Shown here piece by piece: positions 26,531 through 35,759 of a stretch of 64,000 nucleotides of DNA. Numbering within the stretch: position 1 is the stretch's first letter; the number at the start of each line of letters is the position of its first letter. A program made the translations under genes and the position numbers. Source of the DNA: Micromonospora sp. WMMA1363 (GTDB taxonomy: Bacteria > Actinomycetota > Actinomycetes > Mycobacteriales > Micromonosporaceae); assembly GCF_030345795.1 (NCBI RefSeq), contig NZ_JAUALB010000001.1, positions 1,855,001-1,919,000 on the forward strand, given 5' to 3'. The notes beneath the pieces were generated by a model. That model saw nothing but the letters and a program-made list of their open reading frames with translations. It was not told the DNA's origin and did not search any database.

Positions 26531-27847
26531 TCAGGACGCGTTGCCGAGGACCTCGTCGATGGCATCGCCGAGAATGCCGCAGATCTCGTCGATCTCGATG
26601 TCGTCGATGACGAACGCCGGTGCGAGCATGAGGCTGGGGCCCATGCCGCGTACGATCAGGCCCCGACGCAGACACGCCTGCTCGATGAGGTCGCCGGGGT
26701 TGGCGCCGTTCGGGTCCGGGAAGGTGATGCCCTGCAGCAGGCCCAGGCCGCTCACGGTGCCACGGGCCGCGACCGTCAGCCTCAGCTTCGCCTGCAGCGT
26801 GACCGACAGCTGCTGGATGCGCGGTAGGAAGCCGCCGGTGGTGAAGTGGGTGACTGCGGCAAGCCCCGCGCTCGCCGCGAGTGGGTTGCCGGAGTAGGTG
26901 TGCGTCGTGCCGAATGCCATCGGGCCGCCCGTGGTGCGGAACGGTTCGGCGACGCGCTCGCTGATGAGTAGCGCCGCGAGCGGCGCGTACCCGCCGGAGA
27001 GGCCCTTGCCAGCGCACAGTAGGTCAGGCGTGACACCGAAGTGTTGGGCGGCGAAGTTCTGACCGATCCGGCCGAATCCCGTGACGATCTCATCGAAGAC
27101 GAGCAGGATGTCGTGGCGGTCGCAGATGTCGCGGAGGCGGTGGAAATAGACCGGGTCGGGTACCTCCATCGAGCGCACACCGCTGACCGGTTCCACGATC
27201 ATCGCGGCGATCGAGTCTGGCCCCTCGGCCTCGATCGTGCGCTCGACCAGCGCGGCCGCCTGCTCGGCTGCGTCCTTCGGGGTGAGCCCGCGCTGGGCAG
27301 CGACCGCCTCGGGCGGCCAGGTGTGCACGACGGCCGGCATACCGTTGCCGAAGATGCCGACGGCAGGGTGGCCGGTCAGCGCGAGCGCGCCGTAGGTGGC
27401 GCCGTGGTAGCTCTGGTAGTTGCTCAGAATCTTCTGCTTGGTTGGCTTGCCTCGGGTGGCGTGGAACAGCCGGGACAGCCGTACGGCCGACTCGACCGCT
27501 TCCGACCCACCGCTGAGCAGCTTCACCGAGGTGAGTTCCGCTGGCGCGAGGTCCACCAGGCCCTGCGCGAGGTGCAGTGCGGCACGGTTGGTGCCGTGCA
27601 ACGGCGGGTTGAAGGTGATCCGGTTGATCTGCTCGGTCAGCGCGGCGATGATCGGTCGGCAGCCGTAGCCGAAGCAGGTGACAAAGACGCCGGACAGCGC
27701 GTCAAGGTACACCCGGTCCTGCGCATCGAACAGTCGGACGCCTTCGCCGCGCTCGAACAGGAGGGTCTGCGGGGTGAACGGAAGCTCCGCGCAGAAGGCG
27801 CGAGTCTCGGTCGGCCACTTGAACGCCTGCTCCGTTGTGGTTGACAT
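26531..27847 (-). CDS. Class III PLP-dependent aminotransferase
   Basis: A 438-residue fold-type I aminotransferase. Motifs: SGGSEAVESAVRLSR, the aromatic stack in YQSYHGATYGALALTG, DEIVTGFGRIG (Asp binding the pyridine N), and the Schiff-base Lys 281 in LLCAGKGLSGGY. Class III members transfer amino groups to omega-amino acids, aldehydes or sugars. In this operon it may aminate a carbonyl produced by one of the flanking FAD oxidases, a common alcohol-to-amine pair; that coupling is inference. ATG 27847 follows GGAAGTAGGTG. Confidence 0.9.
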   Translation of the reverse strand: MSTTTEQAFKWPTETRAFCAELPFTPQTLLFERGEGVRLFDAQDRVYLDALSGVFVTCFGYGCRPIIAALTEQINRITFNPPLHGTNRAALHLAQGLVDLAPAELTSVKLLSGGSEAVESAVRLSRLFHATRGKPTKQKILSNYQSYHGATYGALALTGHPAVGIFGNGMPAVVHTWPPEAVAAQRGLTPKDAAEQAAALVERTIEAEGPDSIAAMIVEPVSGVRSMEVPDPVYFHRLRDICDRHDILLVFDEIVTGFGRIGQNFAAQHFGVTPDLLCAGKGLSGGYAPLAALLISERVAEPFRTTGGPMAFGTTHTYSGNPLAASAGLAAVTHFTTGGFLPRIQQLSVTLQAKLRLTVAARGTVSGLGLLQGITFPDPNGANPGDLIEQACLRRGLIVRGMGPSLMLAPAFVIDDIEIDEICGILGDAIDEVLGNAS

Positions 27848-27885
27848 GGCACCTACTTCCGGGGTGGGGGCCGGTGGTTGGCTGG

Positions 27886-29295
27886 CTACAAGAACGACGA
27901 TCCACCGGGCGGTGAATCGACACTGGTCGGTACGTCCTCCCGGAAGAGCCCTTCCGGGTCGACCCGCTGCCGGACCCGGGCGACCGACAGCATCTGCTCG
28001 TCGCTGATGTGCCGCCGCGGCCGGTCGGGGTCCTCTACGAAGCACGGCACCGTCCGCCCGGTGTCCCACGGTCGCAGCGCTCTGCGGATCTCATCGCAGT
28101 GCGTCCGGATCGCGTCGGCGTGCTCGGGTGCCAGTACCGGTCCGGAGCCGGCGTACGAGTACGCGGCATCGAGCCGGTCGAGCACGCCACCCGCCCGTTC
28201 TGGTGTGCCGTAGGCGCCGCCCAGCTGCCGCAGTCCGGCGACCACCAGAGGAGATGTCGGGCGGCTTCGGACCGCGTCGAGCAGGCGATCGATCGCGTCA
28301 CCGTCGAGGTCGCCGAGAAGCATGTGGTCACCGAGGAACGGCAACGGGGCGGCCGGGTCTCCGTGCGCCCGGAGCACGTCCGTCGCGTTCCCCTCCGACC
28401 ACGTGTCGAGCACGGGGGTCGCGATCGCCCGCAGCGGGTTGAGCAGGTCCTCGGCGTGCCTGCGTGCGGCGGCGAGGCCCGTGGGGTGGGCGGTGTGCAC
28501 GGCACCGTCCACAGCGACAGTCGTACGCCCGGCGAGCTGCGGTGGCACCTCGGGCACCGGGGGGAGCCGCATGACGCGGATCGTGGTCGTCACCTCGCGC
28601 GGCGCGTCCGTCGCCCAGCGCGTCCACGTCGCGATGATCCGTTCGGCGGCATGTTCGGGCCAGTAGGCGGCGCCGGTGATAACGGCCGCGACAGGCAGAA
28701 GTTCGATCTCAACCGCGGTCACCACGCCGAACCCACCTCCGCCGCCGCGCAGCGCCCAGAACAACTCGGGATCGCGGTCCTCGTCGGCGCAGTGCAGCCG
28801 TCCGTCGGCGGTGAGAAGTTCCACCGCGCGCACCGTGTTGGCAGCGAGCCCGACGAGGCGCCCGTAAGGGCTGAGCCCGCCGCCCAGGACGTACCCCACC
28901 ACGCCGACCGTGCCCGCCGAACCGTGTGCGGCGGTGAGTCCGTGCGGCGCCGCCGCCTCCACCACCTCCTGCCAGCGGGTACCGGCGGGCACCCGGGCGG
29001 TCCGCCGTGCTGGGTCAACCCGCACCCCGCCGGACAGGTCGGTACGGATCAGCAGCCCGCCACGAACCGGCCGCACCGAACCCGCTCCGTGTCCGGTGCT
29101 GTGCACTCGCACAGGCATGCCGCGCTCACGCGCGAGTGCGAGTGTCTCCCGGGCCTCCGGGACGGAGCGCACCGTCACGGCGGCCTCGGGCTCGGGCCGC
29201 GCGTTGAGGTTGAACACGTGCGTTGCGTCGGTGAAGTCGGCGGATCCGGGAAGCGGGAGCGCGCGGCCCTGATGTCGTGCGGGACTCGAGGTCAT
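27886..29295 (-). CDS. Berberine-bridge-type FAD-linked oxidase 2
   Basis: A 469-residue VAO-family oxidase, first gene of its operon. The FAD-linking His is His69 in VHSTGHGAG; GTVGVVGYVLGGGL is the nucleotide site, and it has Ala where bicovalent members have Cys (HGSAGTVG). The C-terminal BBE tail is shortened (RVRQRVDPEGLFRED). It differs greatly from oxidase 1 in length and sequence, so the two are not recent duplicates and should act on different steps. ATG 29295 follows AAGGAGCG. Confidence 0.87.
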   Translation of the reverse strand: MTSSPARHQGRALPLPGSADFTDATHVFNLNARPEPEAAVTVRSVPEARETLALARERGMPVRVHSTGHGAGSVRPVRGGLLIRTDLSGGVRVDPARRTARVPAGTRWQEVVEAAAPHGLTAAHGSAGTVGVVGYVLGGGLSPYGRLVGLAANTVRAVELLTADGRLHCADEDRDPELFWALRGGGGGFGVVTAVEIELLPVAAVITGAAYWPEHAAERIIATWTRWATDAPREVTTTIRVMRLPPVPEVPPQLAGRTTVAVDGAVHTAHPTGLAAARRHAEDLLNPLRAIATPVLDTWSEGNATDVLRAHGDPAAPLPFLGDHMLLGDLDGDAIDRLLDAVRSRPTSPLVVAGLRQLGGAYGTPERAGGVLDRLDAAYSYAGSGPVLAPEHADAIRTHCDEIRRALRPWDTGRTVPCFVEDPDRPRRHISDEQMLSVARVRQRVDPEGLFREDVPTSVDSPPGGSSFL

Positions 29296-29883
29296 GTGGT
29301 GTCGCTCCTTGACCTGGTAACGGCGAATGGCGCTTCGGGTGCGTGGTGGCCGGCCGGGGCCGGTCACCTTTTCGACCGGTCGAACCTGCCCGAGAATTGG
29401 CGCCAGCCGATTGTGCCAGTGATCCCGGAACATGTTTCTTCCAGACTGCGCATCCATGGGCGAACCTCCTGCGGCCTGGTTTGGGTGAATTATCGCGTGT
29501 CGTGTCTTGCGATGAGGGTCATAGTTTGCGGTGACGTCCCACGGCAGCGGCGTACGCGTCCCGATGTCGCCCCCAAGCAGGCCAACGGCCCCACGCATGC
29601 CCTCGTCAGGAAAATCTCGATCGACTAGGCAAAGAAGCTGAGGGCGGAATCCAGACCTTCAACTTCGTTATTGCGATTCTCCTGACAGGTCCCCCTGTTC
29701 AGGGCCTCCCCCATCGGCGAACCAGCCACCCGCACCCGAGGTACGAATGCATTTCTTCCATGCTGCGCATCCGCACACGAGGGTGCCTGAAAAGTGAATT
29801 GACGACGATACGCTGCGATCACTCCGCCGGCCTTCCGGTGTACCAACCGGCGAGCACCGCAATCGCAACGAGAGGTGATGACC
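29296..29883. promoter_or_regulatory. Divergent promoter region with a repeated element
   Basis: 588 bases between the FAD-oxidase operon (minus) and the DHA2 pump (plus). Two direct copies of a 21-base element, TTTCTTCCA then two variable bases then CTGCGCATCC, lie at 29435-29455 and 29752-29772 (19 of 21 identical). The first 12 bases recur at 31514-31525, upstream of the DGPF gene. A common regulator is likely. I see no gene in the interval. Confidence 0.5.
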
Positions 29884-31458
29884 ATGACGATCGACGCTGC
29901 GGCGCGGGCGCGGCCGCGGGACTGGATCGGCCTCGGAGTGCTGTGCCTGGCGACCCTCATGGTCGCCTTTGACACCTTCGTGTTGCTACTGGCGTTCCCT
30001 CATCTCAGTGCTCAGTTGGGGGCGGACGGGGTACAGCAGTTGTGGATCGCCGACATCTACGGCTTCACGCTTGGCGGTTTTCTGATCACCATGGGGAGCC
30101 TGGGCGACCGGATCGGGCGGCGACGGCTGCTGCTCGCGGGCGCCGCGTGTTTCGGCCTCGCGGAGCTCGCGTCGGCGTGGGCAACCAGCCCTGGCATGCT
30201 CATCGCGGCGAGGGCGCTGCTCGGCATCGCGGGGGCCGCCCTGGCGCCGTCGATTCTGGGGCTGATCCGCAGCATGTTCCGTGAGCCACGGCAACTCGGT
30301 GTCGCGATCGGGGCGTGGGCGTCCTGCTTCACCCTCGGGGCCATCGTCGGGTTGCTCGGCGGTGGCGTGCTGCTGGAGCGCTACTGGTGGGGTTCGGCCT
30401 TCCTGTTGGGCGTTCCGCTGCTGGTCCTCTTGCTCGTCGTCGGGCCGATGGTCCTGCCCGAGCATCGCGACCCCGAGGCGCACCAGCCCGACTGGCCGAG
30501 CTCTTTGCTCTCGCTCGCGGCCATCCTGACGGTGGTGTACGGGGTCAAGGAACTGGCGCGCTACGGCTGGCGCGTCGTACCGCTGCTGGCCATCGGCGTC
30601 GGAGTGGCGTCCGCCGTGGTGTTCGTCCGTCGCCAGCGACAACTACCCCGGCCCATGCTCGACCTGCGGCTGTTCCGGAACCGCAGGTTCACCGTGCCGC
30701 TCATCGCGTTGTTGCTGCAAAGTTCGCTCACCGGCGCGGTGCTGCTATTCATCACCCAGCACTTCCAGATCGTCAACGGTCTCTCGCCGTGGCAGGCCGG
30801 TCTCGCGCTTGCGCCTGGGATGTTGCTCAGCGCGCTGTTCACTCCGGTCGCCGCGGTGCTGGCACAGCGGGTCCGGCCGGCGATCCTCATCGCGGCCGGC
30901 GAGACGATCGTGGTCGTCGGGCTGGTGCTCGTGATGCTCACTCGCTTCGTGCCGGGCCCGGAGCTACTCATCGTCGGGTTCGCGGTGTGGGCCATTGGTG
31001 GCACGCCGCTGCTGGCGGTCGGCATGGCAATGATCATCGGTTCGGCGCCGGCAGAAGGTGCCGGCTCGGCGTCGGCGATGCCACAGATCAGCAACGAGAT
31101 GGGCAACGCGGTCGGGGTCGCCACGGTCGGCAGCCTCGGGGTCGCCTTCTACCACGCGCAGGTCTCGGGCGCCCTCCCCGATTCTGTGCCGGCTGACGTG
31201 GCGCAGGTCGCCGCGCAGAGCATCGCCGGTGCGGTCGGCGCAGCCAGCCAGTTGCCTCCTGAACTAGCCGCGGCGGTGCTCGGGCCGGCTGGCCAGGCAT
31301 TCACCGCCTCGCTCGCGCTCATCGCCGGGGTCGCCGCGGTCGGGGTGGTGGGGATCATCGGCCTGTTCGTTTCGCGGTTGCGCGCGGTACGCCCGGTCGG
31401 CCAGGAGGCGCCAGCCACAGCAGACGAGCCGGCGCGGGTGTCCGAGCGGGCGGGTTGA
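29884..31458 (+). CDS. DHA2-family multidrug efflux pump 1
   Basis: A 524-residue major facilitator with 14 predicted membrane segments. Family marks: FDTFVLLLAFPHLSAQLGAD in helix 1, LWIADIYGFTLGGFLITMGS, the loop GDRIGRRRLL and the motif C-like LGIAGAALAPSILGLI. DHA2 pumps export drugs or dyes with the proton gradient; here self-resistance or product export is likely. ATG 29884 has the best spacing to AGAGG; ATG 29878 and GTG 29875 are alternatives. It is clearly paralogous to the pump at 52200-53813. Confidence 0.9.
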   Translation: MTIDAAARARPRDWIGLGVLCLATLMVAFDTFVLLLAFPHLSAQLGADGVQQLWIADIYGFTLGGFLITMGSLGDRIGRRRLLLAGAACFGLAELASAWATSPGMLIAARALLGIAGAALAPSILGLIRSMFREPRQLGVAIGAWASCFTLGAIVGLLGGGVLLERYWWGSAFLLGVPLLVLLLVVGPMVLPEHRDPEAHQPDWPSSLLSLAAILTVVYGVKELARYGWRVVPLLAIGVGVASAVVFVRRQRQLPRPMLDLRLFRNRRFTVPLIALLLQSSLTGAVLLFITQHFQIVNGLSPWQAGLALAPGMLLSALFTPVAAVLAQRVRPAILIAAGETIVVVGLVLVMLTRFVPGPELLIVGFAVWAIGGTPLLAVGMAMIIGSAPAEGAGSASAMPQISNEMGNAVGVATVGSLGVAFYHAQVSGALPDSVPADVAQVAAQSIAGAVGAASQLPPELAAAVLGPAGQAFTASLALIAGVAAVGVVGIIGLFVSRLRAVRPVGQEAPATADEPARVSERAG

Positions 31459-31607
31459 CCCTAGGATGCCGCCAGCGCGGTGTGGCAATCTTGAGCCGGA
31501 CCGGTGCCGGGATTTTCTTCCAGACGGGTTGTCGATTCGGTGGTTACTCATTCGTCGTACTGATGTAGTTGCGAACAGCCGTTCCACGTGAACAGAGGGG
31601 AATCAGA

Positions 31608-31943
31608 GTGGCACAGTACGCGATTTTGATCTACGATCGGGAGCTGCCTGGCGGTGTCGCCGACATGCCGCAGGAGATCATGGACGCCCACATGGCGGTG
31701 CCCGGCAAGGTCGAGAAGATCGGCGCCAAGATCGTCAACGCTCAGGCGACACAGCCGACCAGCACTGCCACGACCATCCGTAAGGGTGGCGTCGTGACCG
31801 ACGGGCCGTTCATCGAGAGCAAGGAAGCCCTGGCGGGGTTCTTCGTGATCGAGGCCGAGAACCTCGATCAGGCGATCGCCGTCGGCAAGTGCGTACCAGT
31901 CATGGATGGCGGGATCGAGGTTCGGCCGCTGATCCAGGAGTGA
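31608..31943 (+). CDS. YCII-related DGPF-domain protein
   Basis: A 111-residue YCII-like protein with the signature VVTDGPFIESKEALAGFFVI, from which DGPF proteins are named. GTG 31608 follows AGAGGGG. Its stop overlaps the start of an ECF sigma gene (GTGA). DGPF proteins are the standard genomic partners of ECF42 sigma factors; their biochemical role is not established. Confidence 0.88.
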   Translation: MAQYAILIYDRELPGGVADMPQEIMDAHMAVPGKVEKIGAKIVNAQATQPTSTATTIRKGGVVTDGPFIESKEALAGFFVIEAENLDQAIAVGKCVPVMDGGIEVRPLIQE

Positions 31944-33190
31944 CTGTCGCGCTGCCCGCCGTCCGCCGGGCGGTCGCGGACGCGCACCGTCGTGAGTGGG
32001 CCGCCGTGCTCGCCACGACGGTGCGCGTCGCCCGCGACCTCGACCTCGCCGAGGAGTGTGTGCAGGAGGCATACGTCGCCGCACTCGACGCCTGGGCGCG
32101 TTCCGGCGTTCCCGCGAACCCCGGGGCCTGGCTCACCACGACCGCCAAGCGCAACGCGCTCGACGCGCTGCGCCGGGCGGACGTGTTCCGATCCAAGCTG
32201 CACCTCCTCGTCGAAAGCGAGGTCACTGAGATGGCGGCGGCCCCGGAGACGGCGTTTGTCCACGACGACCGCCTCCGGCTCGTGTTCATGTGCTGCCATC
32301 CGGCGCTGTCACTCGAATCCCAGGTGGCGCTCACGCTGCGGCTGGTTTGCGGAGTGGTGGTCGCCGACATCGCCAAAGCGTTCCTGGTCTCCGAGACGAC
32401 CATGGCAGCCCGCATCACCCGGGCGAAGAAGAAGATCGCCGCCGCGCGCGTCCCGTTCAGGATGCCGGGCCCGGCCGACCTGTCCGAGCGCCTCGACGCC
32501 GTACTGACGGTGATCCACCTGGTCTTCACGACCGGGCACACCGCGCCCTCCGGGGGCCAGTTGACCCGCACCGACCTGGTCGAACTCGCCATCGACCTGG
32601 CACGGATGCTCAACCAGCTCCTGCCGGCCGAGCGGGAGGTCCGCGGTCTGCTCGCGCTGCTACTGGTCAACCACGCCCGACGGGCCACCCGGACCGACGG
32701 TAACGGGCGCCTCTTGCTCCTGGAGGAGCAGGACCGTTCGCGGTGGGACCGCGCCGGCATCGCCGAAGGGCACCGGCTCATCGTCTCGGCCCTCACCGAC
32801 GGACCGCCCGGCCGGTTCACCCTGCAGGCTGCCATCGCCGCGCTGCACGCCACCGCACCGACCTACGCGGCCACCGACTGGGAGCAGATCGTCACCCTCT
32901 ACGACGAACTACTCAAGGTATGGCCTTCACCGGTCGTCGCGCTCAACCGGGCGGTCGCCGCCGCCATGGTCCACGGTCCGGCGATCGCTTTGGCACTGGT
33001 CGAACAGCTCGCTCGCGACGGGCGGCTGAACGGGTACCGTTACCTACCCGCGATCAGGGCCGACCTCCTGCGGCGGCTCGACCGTTTGGCCGAGGCGGCC
33101 GCGCTCTACCGGCAGGCGCTCGCGCTCGCCGAGAACGACGCGGAACGGGAATTCCTCGCCGGGCGTATCGCCGACTGCTCCATGCGCTGA
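31940..33190 (+). CDS. ECF42-type sigma factor with C-terminal TPR-like extension
   Basis: A 416-residue ECF sigma. Region 2 (about 1-80: LAEECVQEAYVAALDAWARS, then LTTTAKRNALDALRR), region 4 (about 120-170: LTLRLVCGVVVADIAKAFLV, MAARITRAKKKI), then a long helical extension (DUF6596/TPR-like; LLKVWPSPVVALNRAVAAAM, LRRLDRLAEAAALYRQALAL). This architecture plus the overlapping DGPF gene defines the ECF42 group, which has no anti-sigma factor and is controlled by its own C-terminal extension. The conserved GTG overlap fixes the start. Its target is probably its own operon. Confidence 0.9.
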   Translation: MTVALPAVRRAVADAHRREWAAVLATTVRVARDLDLAEECVQEAYVAALDAWARSGVPANPGAWLTTTAKRNALDALRRADVFRSKLHLLVESEVTEMAAAPETAFVHDDRLRLVFMCCHPALSLESQVALTLRLVCGVVVADIAKAFLVSETTMAARITRAKKKIAAARVPFRMPGPADLSERLDAVLTVIHLVFTTGHTAPSGGQLTRTDLVELAIDLARMLNQLLPAEREVRGLLALLLVNHARRATRTDGNGRLLLLEEQDRSRWDRAGIAEGHRLIVSALTDGPPGRFTLQAAIAALHATAPTYAATDWEQIVTLYDELLKVWPSPVVALNRAVAAAMVHGPAIALALVEQLARDGRLNGYRYLPAIRADLLRRLDRLAEAAALYRQALALAENDAEREFLAGRIADCSMR

Positions 33191-33261
33191 ACGGCGCGTT
33201 CCTCCGCGCGACCGACACCGCCCTCCCCGGGATTCGTGGCGCAACTCCAGCGTTGCCGACC

Positions 33262-33480
33262 TCCGGCGGTGGGGTCGCCGGCGCGGGGCGCGGCGACGAT
33301 GACGGCAAGGAGTGCACCGAGGTGTCGGTGACGATGCCGCGTCTGCGGACGATCTTCTTGCCGGCATCGATACCCTGTGTGGTCGCCGGTGCGTTGGTGG
33401 AGGTCTACACGCTCTGGGTGGCGATCAGGCAGCCGACGGCTGTGGGGCGCCTCCGGTCTTGGCGTGGGCGGGGCCAGTGA
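33262..33480 (-). pseudogene. Degenerate IS5-family transposase fragment
   Basis: The minus strand reads RRPTAVGCLIATQSV, a TAG stop (33407-33405) where the family has Lys, then TSTNAPATTQGIDAGKKIV and RRRGIVTDT, and after a one-base slip LGALLAVIVAA. This is the conserved central part of an IS5-type transposase (SQSVKTS...GIDAGKKI...DTLGLLLAV). A stop, a frameshift and truncation at both ends make it a remnant. Confidence 0.75.
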
Positions 33481-33512
33481 GGTGACAGTCGATCCTGATC
33501 AATGCATGTAGC

Positions 33513-33620
33513 GACCACCCGAAGCCCTTTGTCTGGACCAAAACCGCCGACCAGATCCTCGGCAGCCTCGCCAACTACCGCACCCGGACAGTGCGGCCTC
33601 CGATGACTGGAGGACACTAG
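33513..33620 (+). pseudogene. C-terminal fragment of an IS630-family transposase
   Basis: The plus strand reads DHPKPFVWTKTADQILGSLA and ends with GGH and TAG 33618-33620. HPKPFVWTKTADQIL is the typical C-terminal motif of IS630-type transposases. Nothing of the DDE domain remains. It overlaps the end of the AraC-like gene on the other strand. Confidence 0.75.
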
Positions 33621-34455
33621 GCGGAGCGTCGGATGAGCCCGTGCTCATCGTGAAGGGCTGCCGCAGGACCACCCGCCATCGCGGCGAGTGCTGGCCGTGC
33701 CGGCACGGCCAGCGACACCGCGACCGGGGCGTCGGTGGCCCGCAATGGGTGCAGGTCCAGACGGGTAGAGGTGTACTGTCTGGGCAGCACCGCGATCGGC
33801 TCGCGCGACGCGCTCACCAGGATCCCCGCCGGGCGCTGTCGGCTGGCTCAGCCACCGCGAACGCCGTCCAGCGTCCAACCGGCACGTCTGGTATCGACAG
33901 TACCGTGGACTCGGTGTGGCGTACGTAACCGAAGGCAACCGGCGGCGCTTGCGGAATCGCCTCTTCGAAGAGGCCAACAAAGACATTGGCCCGGCCGAGT
34001 GCCTGTGGTAGCCGGACGACGACACTCGCGTGGCCCCTGGGCCCGGCAACGGGTCGCGGTGCCGGTGCGGCCACCATCGCGCGTGGGCTGGGAATCACAC
34101 TGAACCCTCGGCCGGCTGCGACCAGCAGCCCGCCGATTTCCGGCTCGCGGTATCGGTTCGGCGTCATGCCCACCGAGCGGGTGAACCGGGTGGTAAACGT
34201 GCCGACGCTGCTGTATCCGACGCTGCACACGATCGCGGAGACGGTAAGGTTTGTCGTCAACAACATGCGCTTGGCCTGGAACATGCGCAGCGCCGACAGG
34301 TAACGGCCCGGAGTGGTACCAGTCGCCCGTGTGAAGACTCGCAGGAAGTGAAATGGGCTAATGTAGACCTCCGCAGCCAGATCCTCCAAGGTAATGGGTT
34401 CGAAGTATCGCGCCCACATGACTCCGACAACGTGGCGTACCGGGTCCTCCATCAC
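33617..34455 (-). pseudogene. AraC-family regulator, frameshifted near the 3' end
   Basis: The N-terminal 100 residues form an AraC double helix-turn-helix (LEDLAAEVYISPFHFLRVFT, ALRMFQAKRMLLTTNLTVSA, GYSSVGTFTTRFTRSVGMTP). A second domain follows to GRWTAFAVAEPADSA at about 33840, where the frame ends in RRGSW-stop. Removing one base there restores ILVSASREPIAVLPRQY and the rest to 33617, for a protein of about 279 residues. HTH-first AraC proteins with such a C-terminal domain are common in actinomycetes. If the shift is a sequencing error the gene is intact. It is divergent from the LLM gene. Confidence 0.75.
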
Positions 34456-34631
34456 TCTCCCCCTCGCTCAGCCCAGACACGGACACGGCGCATCGCCCGC
34501 TGCGTGGTGACGCGGCGGTTGGATCGCGACGATTCGGCGGAAGGGCCAGCACGGCCCTCCCTGGCACCTTGCTGCCGGGCGTGGGCGACCACAGTCACCT
34601 GCGGGGCCCATGGCTATTGACCGGCGCCTTT

Positions 34632-34676
34632 GCACAGCCTAGCGCCGGCCTGATCAAGAGTCTTCTTGAGTTGTGC
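34632..34676. promoter_or_regulatory. Nested inverted repeats between AraC-like and LLM genes
   Basis: TCAAGA (34654-34659) and TCTTGA (34664-34669) form a 6-base inverted repeat with a 4-base spacer, nested within GCACA (34632-34636) and TGTGC (34672-34676). It lies in the 325-base divergent region, 105-150 bases before the LLM start. It could be the operator of the AraC-type regulator. Confidence 0.35.
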
Positions 34677-34780
34677 CGACTGCGCCGGGCCTGCGCAATC
34701 TGGGAGACGTGCGGGGACACCGGCCAGGCAGACCATGAACGGGTGCGCTGCCACGTCGAGCCGAAAGGCAGGAACCCACG

Positions 34781-35655
34781 ATGAGAATCGGTCTGGAGCT
34801 CGGAGCATTCGCCTGGGATGGCGGACCCTCGAGCATGGGCGCCACCCTCGCCCAGATCGCCCGCACCGCTGACGAGGCGGGGTTCGATCTCATCGCCATG
34901 GGCGACCATCTATGGCAGGGACCGCACGCCGGGGGTCCTGAGGCCCCACAGTTGGAGTGCTTCACCACCCTCGGCGTGCTCGCGGCGCACACCACGCGCT
35001 GCCGCGTGGCCCCGGTCGTGGCGGGGGTACATTTCAGGCATCCCGCCCTGCTGGCGAAGAGCGCCACCACACTCGACGTACTGACCGGCGGCCGGTTCAT
35101 GCTGGGTCTGGGGGTTGGCTGGGACGAGACCGAGGCGGTCAGCTCCGGCCTCGGATTCCCGCCGGTCGGTGACCGGTTCACGATGCTGGAAGAAACACTG
35201 CAGATCCTGCTGCGGTACTGGACCGGCGAGCGAGGCGCCGAGAAGCCTTACACGGGCCGGCACTACAGCATCGACCGGACGTTGAACGATCCACAAAGCA
35301 TTACCCGACCGCATCCGCCGATCATGCTGGGCGGTGGCGGCCGGCGGACGCTGCGCCTGGTTGCCGAGTACGCCGACGCCTGCAACCTCTACCCGGGCCC
35401 GACTTGGTCGAAAAGCTGGAACTGCTACGCCGGTTGTGCGACGAGGCCGGCCGGGACTACGCCGCCGTGGAGAAGACCTGCGTGCTCCCGGTGGACGTGG
35501 CGGAGACCGCCGGGGTCGGTCCGCTGACCGCGCAGCTTCGGCAGATCGCGGCGGCCGGGGTGCAGACCACGATCTGCATTGTCGCCTCGAACAATCCCGT
35601 CCGCGATGTCGAGCGGATTGCCGAGCACGTTCTGCCCGCGGTGGTCAACGACTGA
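34781..35655 (+). pseudogene. LLM-class F420-dependent oxidoreductase, frameshifted
   Basis: The first frame (34781 to about 35400) encodes a luciferase-like TIM barrel (ARTADEAGFDLIAMGDHLWQ, LTGGRFMLGLGVGWDETEA, PPIMLGGGGRRTLRLVAEYA). It then loses frame, while VEKLELLRRLCDEAGRDYAA ... ERIAEHVLPAV continues in another frame to 35655. One missing G near 35400 (GGGCCC-GACTTGG) explains it. The repaired protein would have about 291 residues. F420-linked LLM enzymes reduce or oxidise C-N, C-O or C=C bonds. It heads the plus-strand block 34.8-38.7 kb. Confidence 0.8.
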
Positions 35656-35759
35656 GCCCGCGTGGCTCCCCTGTAGACGGGCCAGTCTCGTCCGCGACGG
35701 AGATTCGGCGCTGGCCGTTGACGCTGACCATCGTCCAGCCAAGACGAAACGGAGGATCA

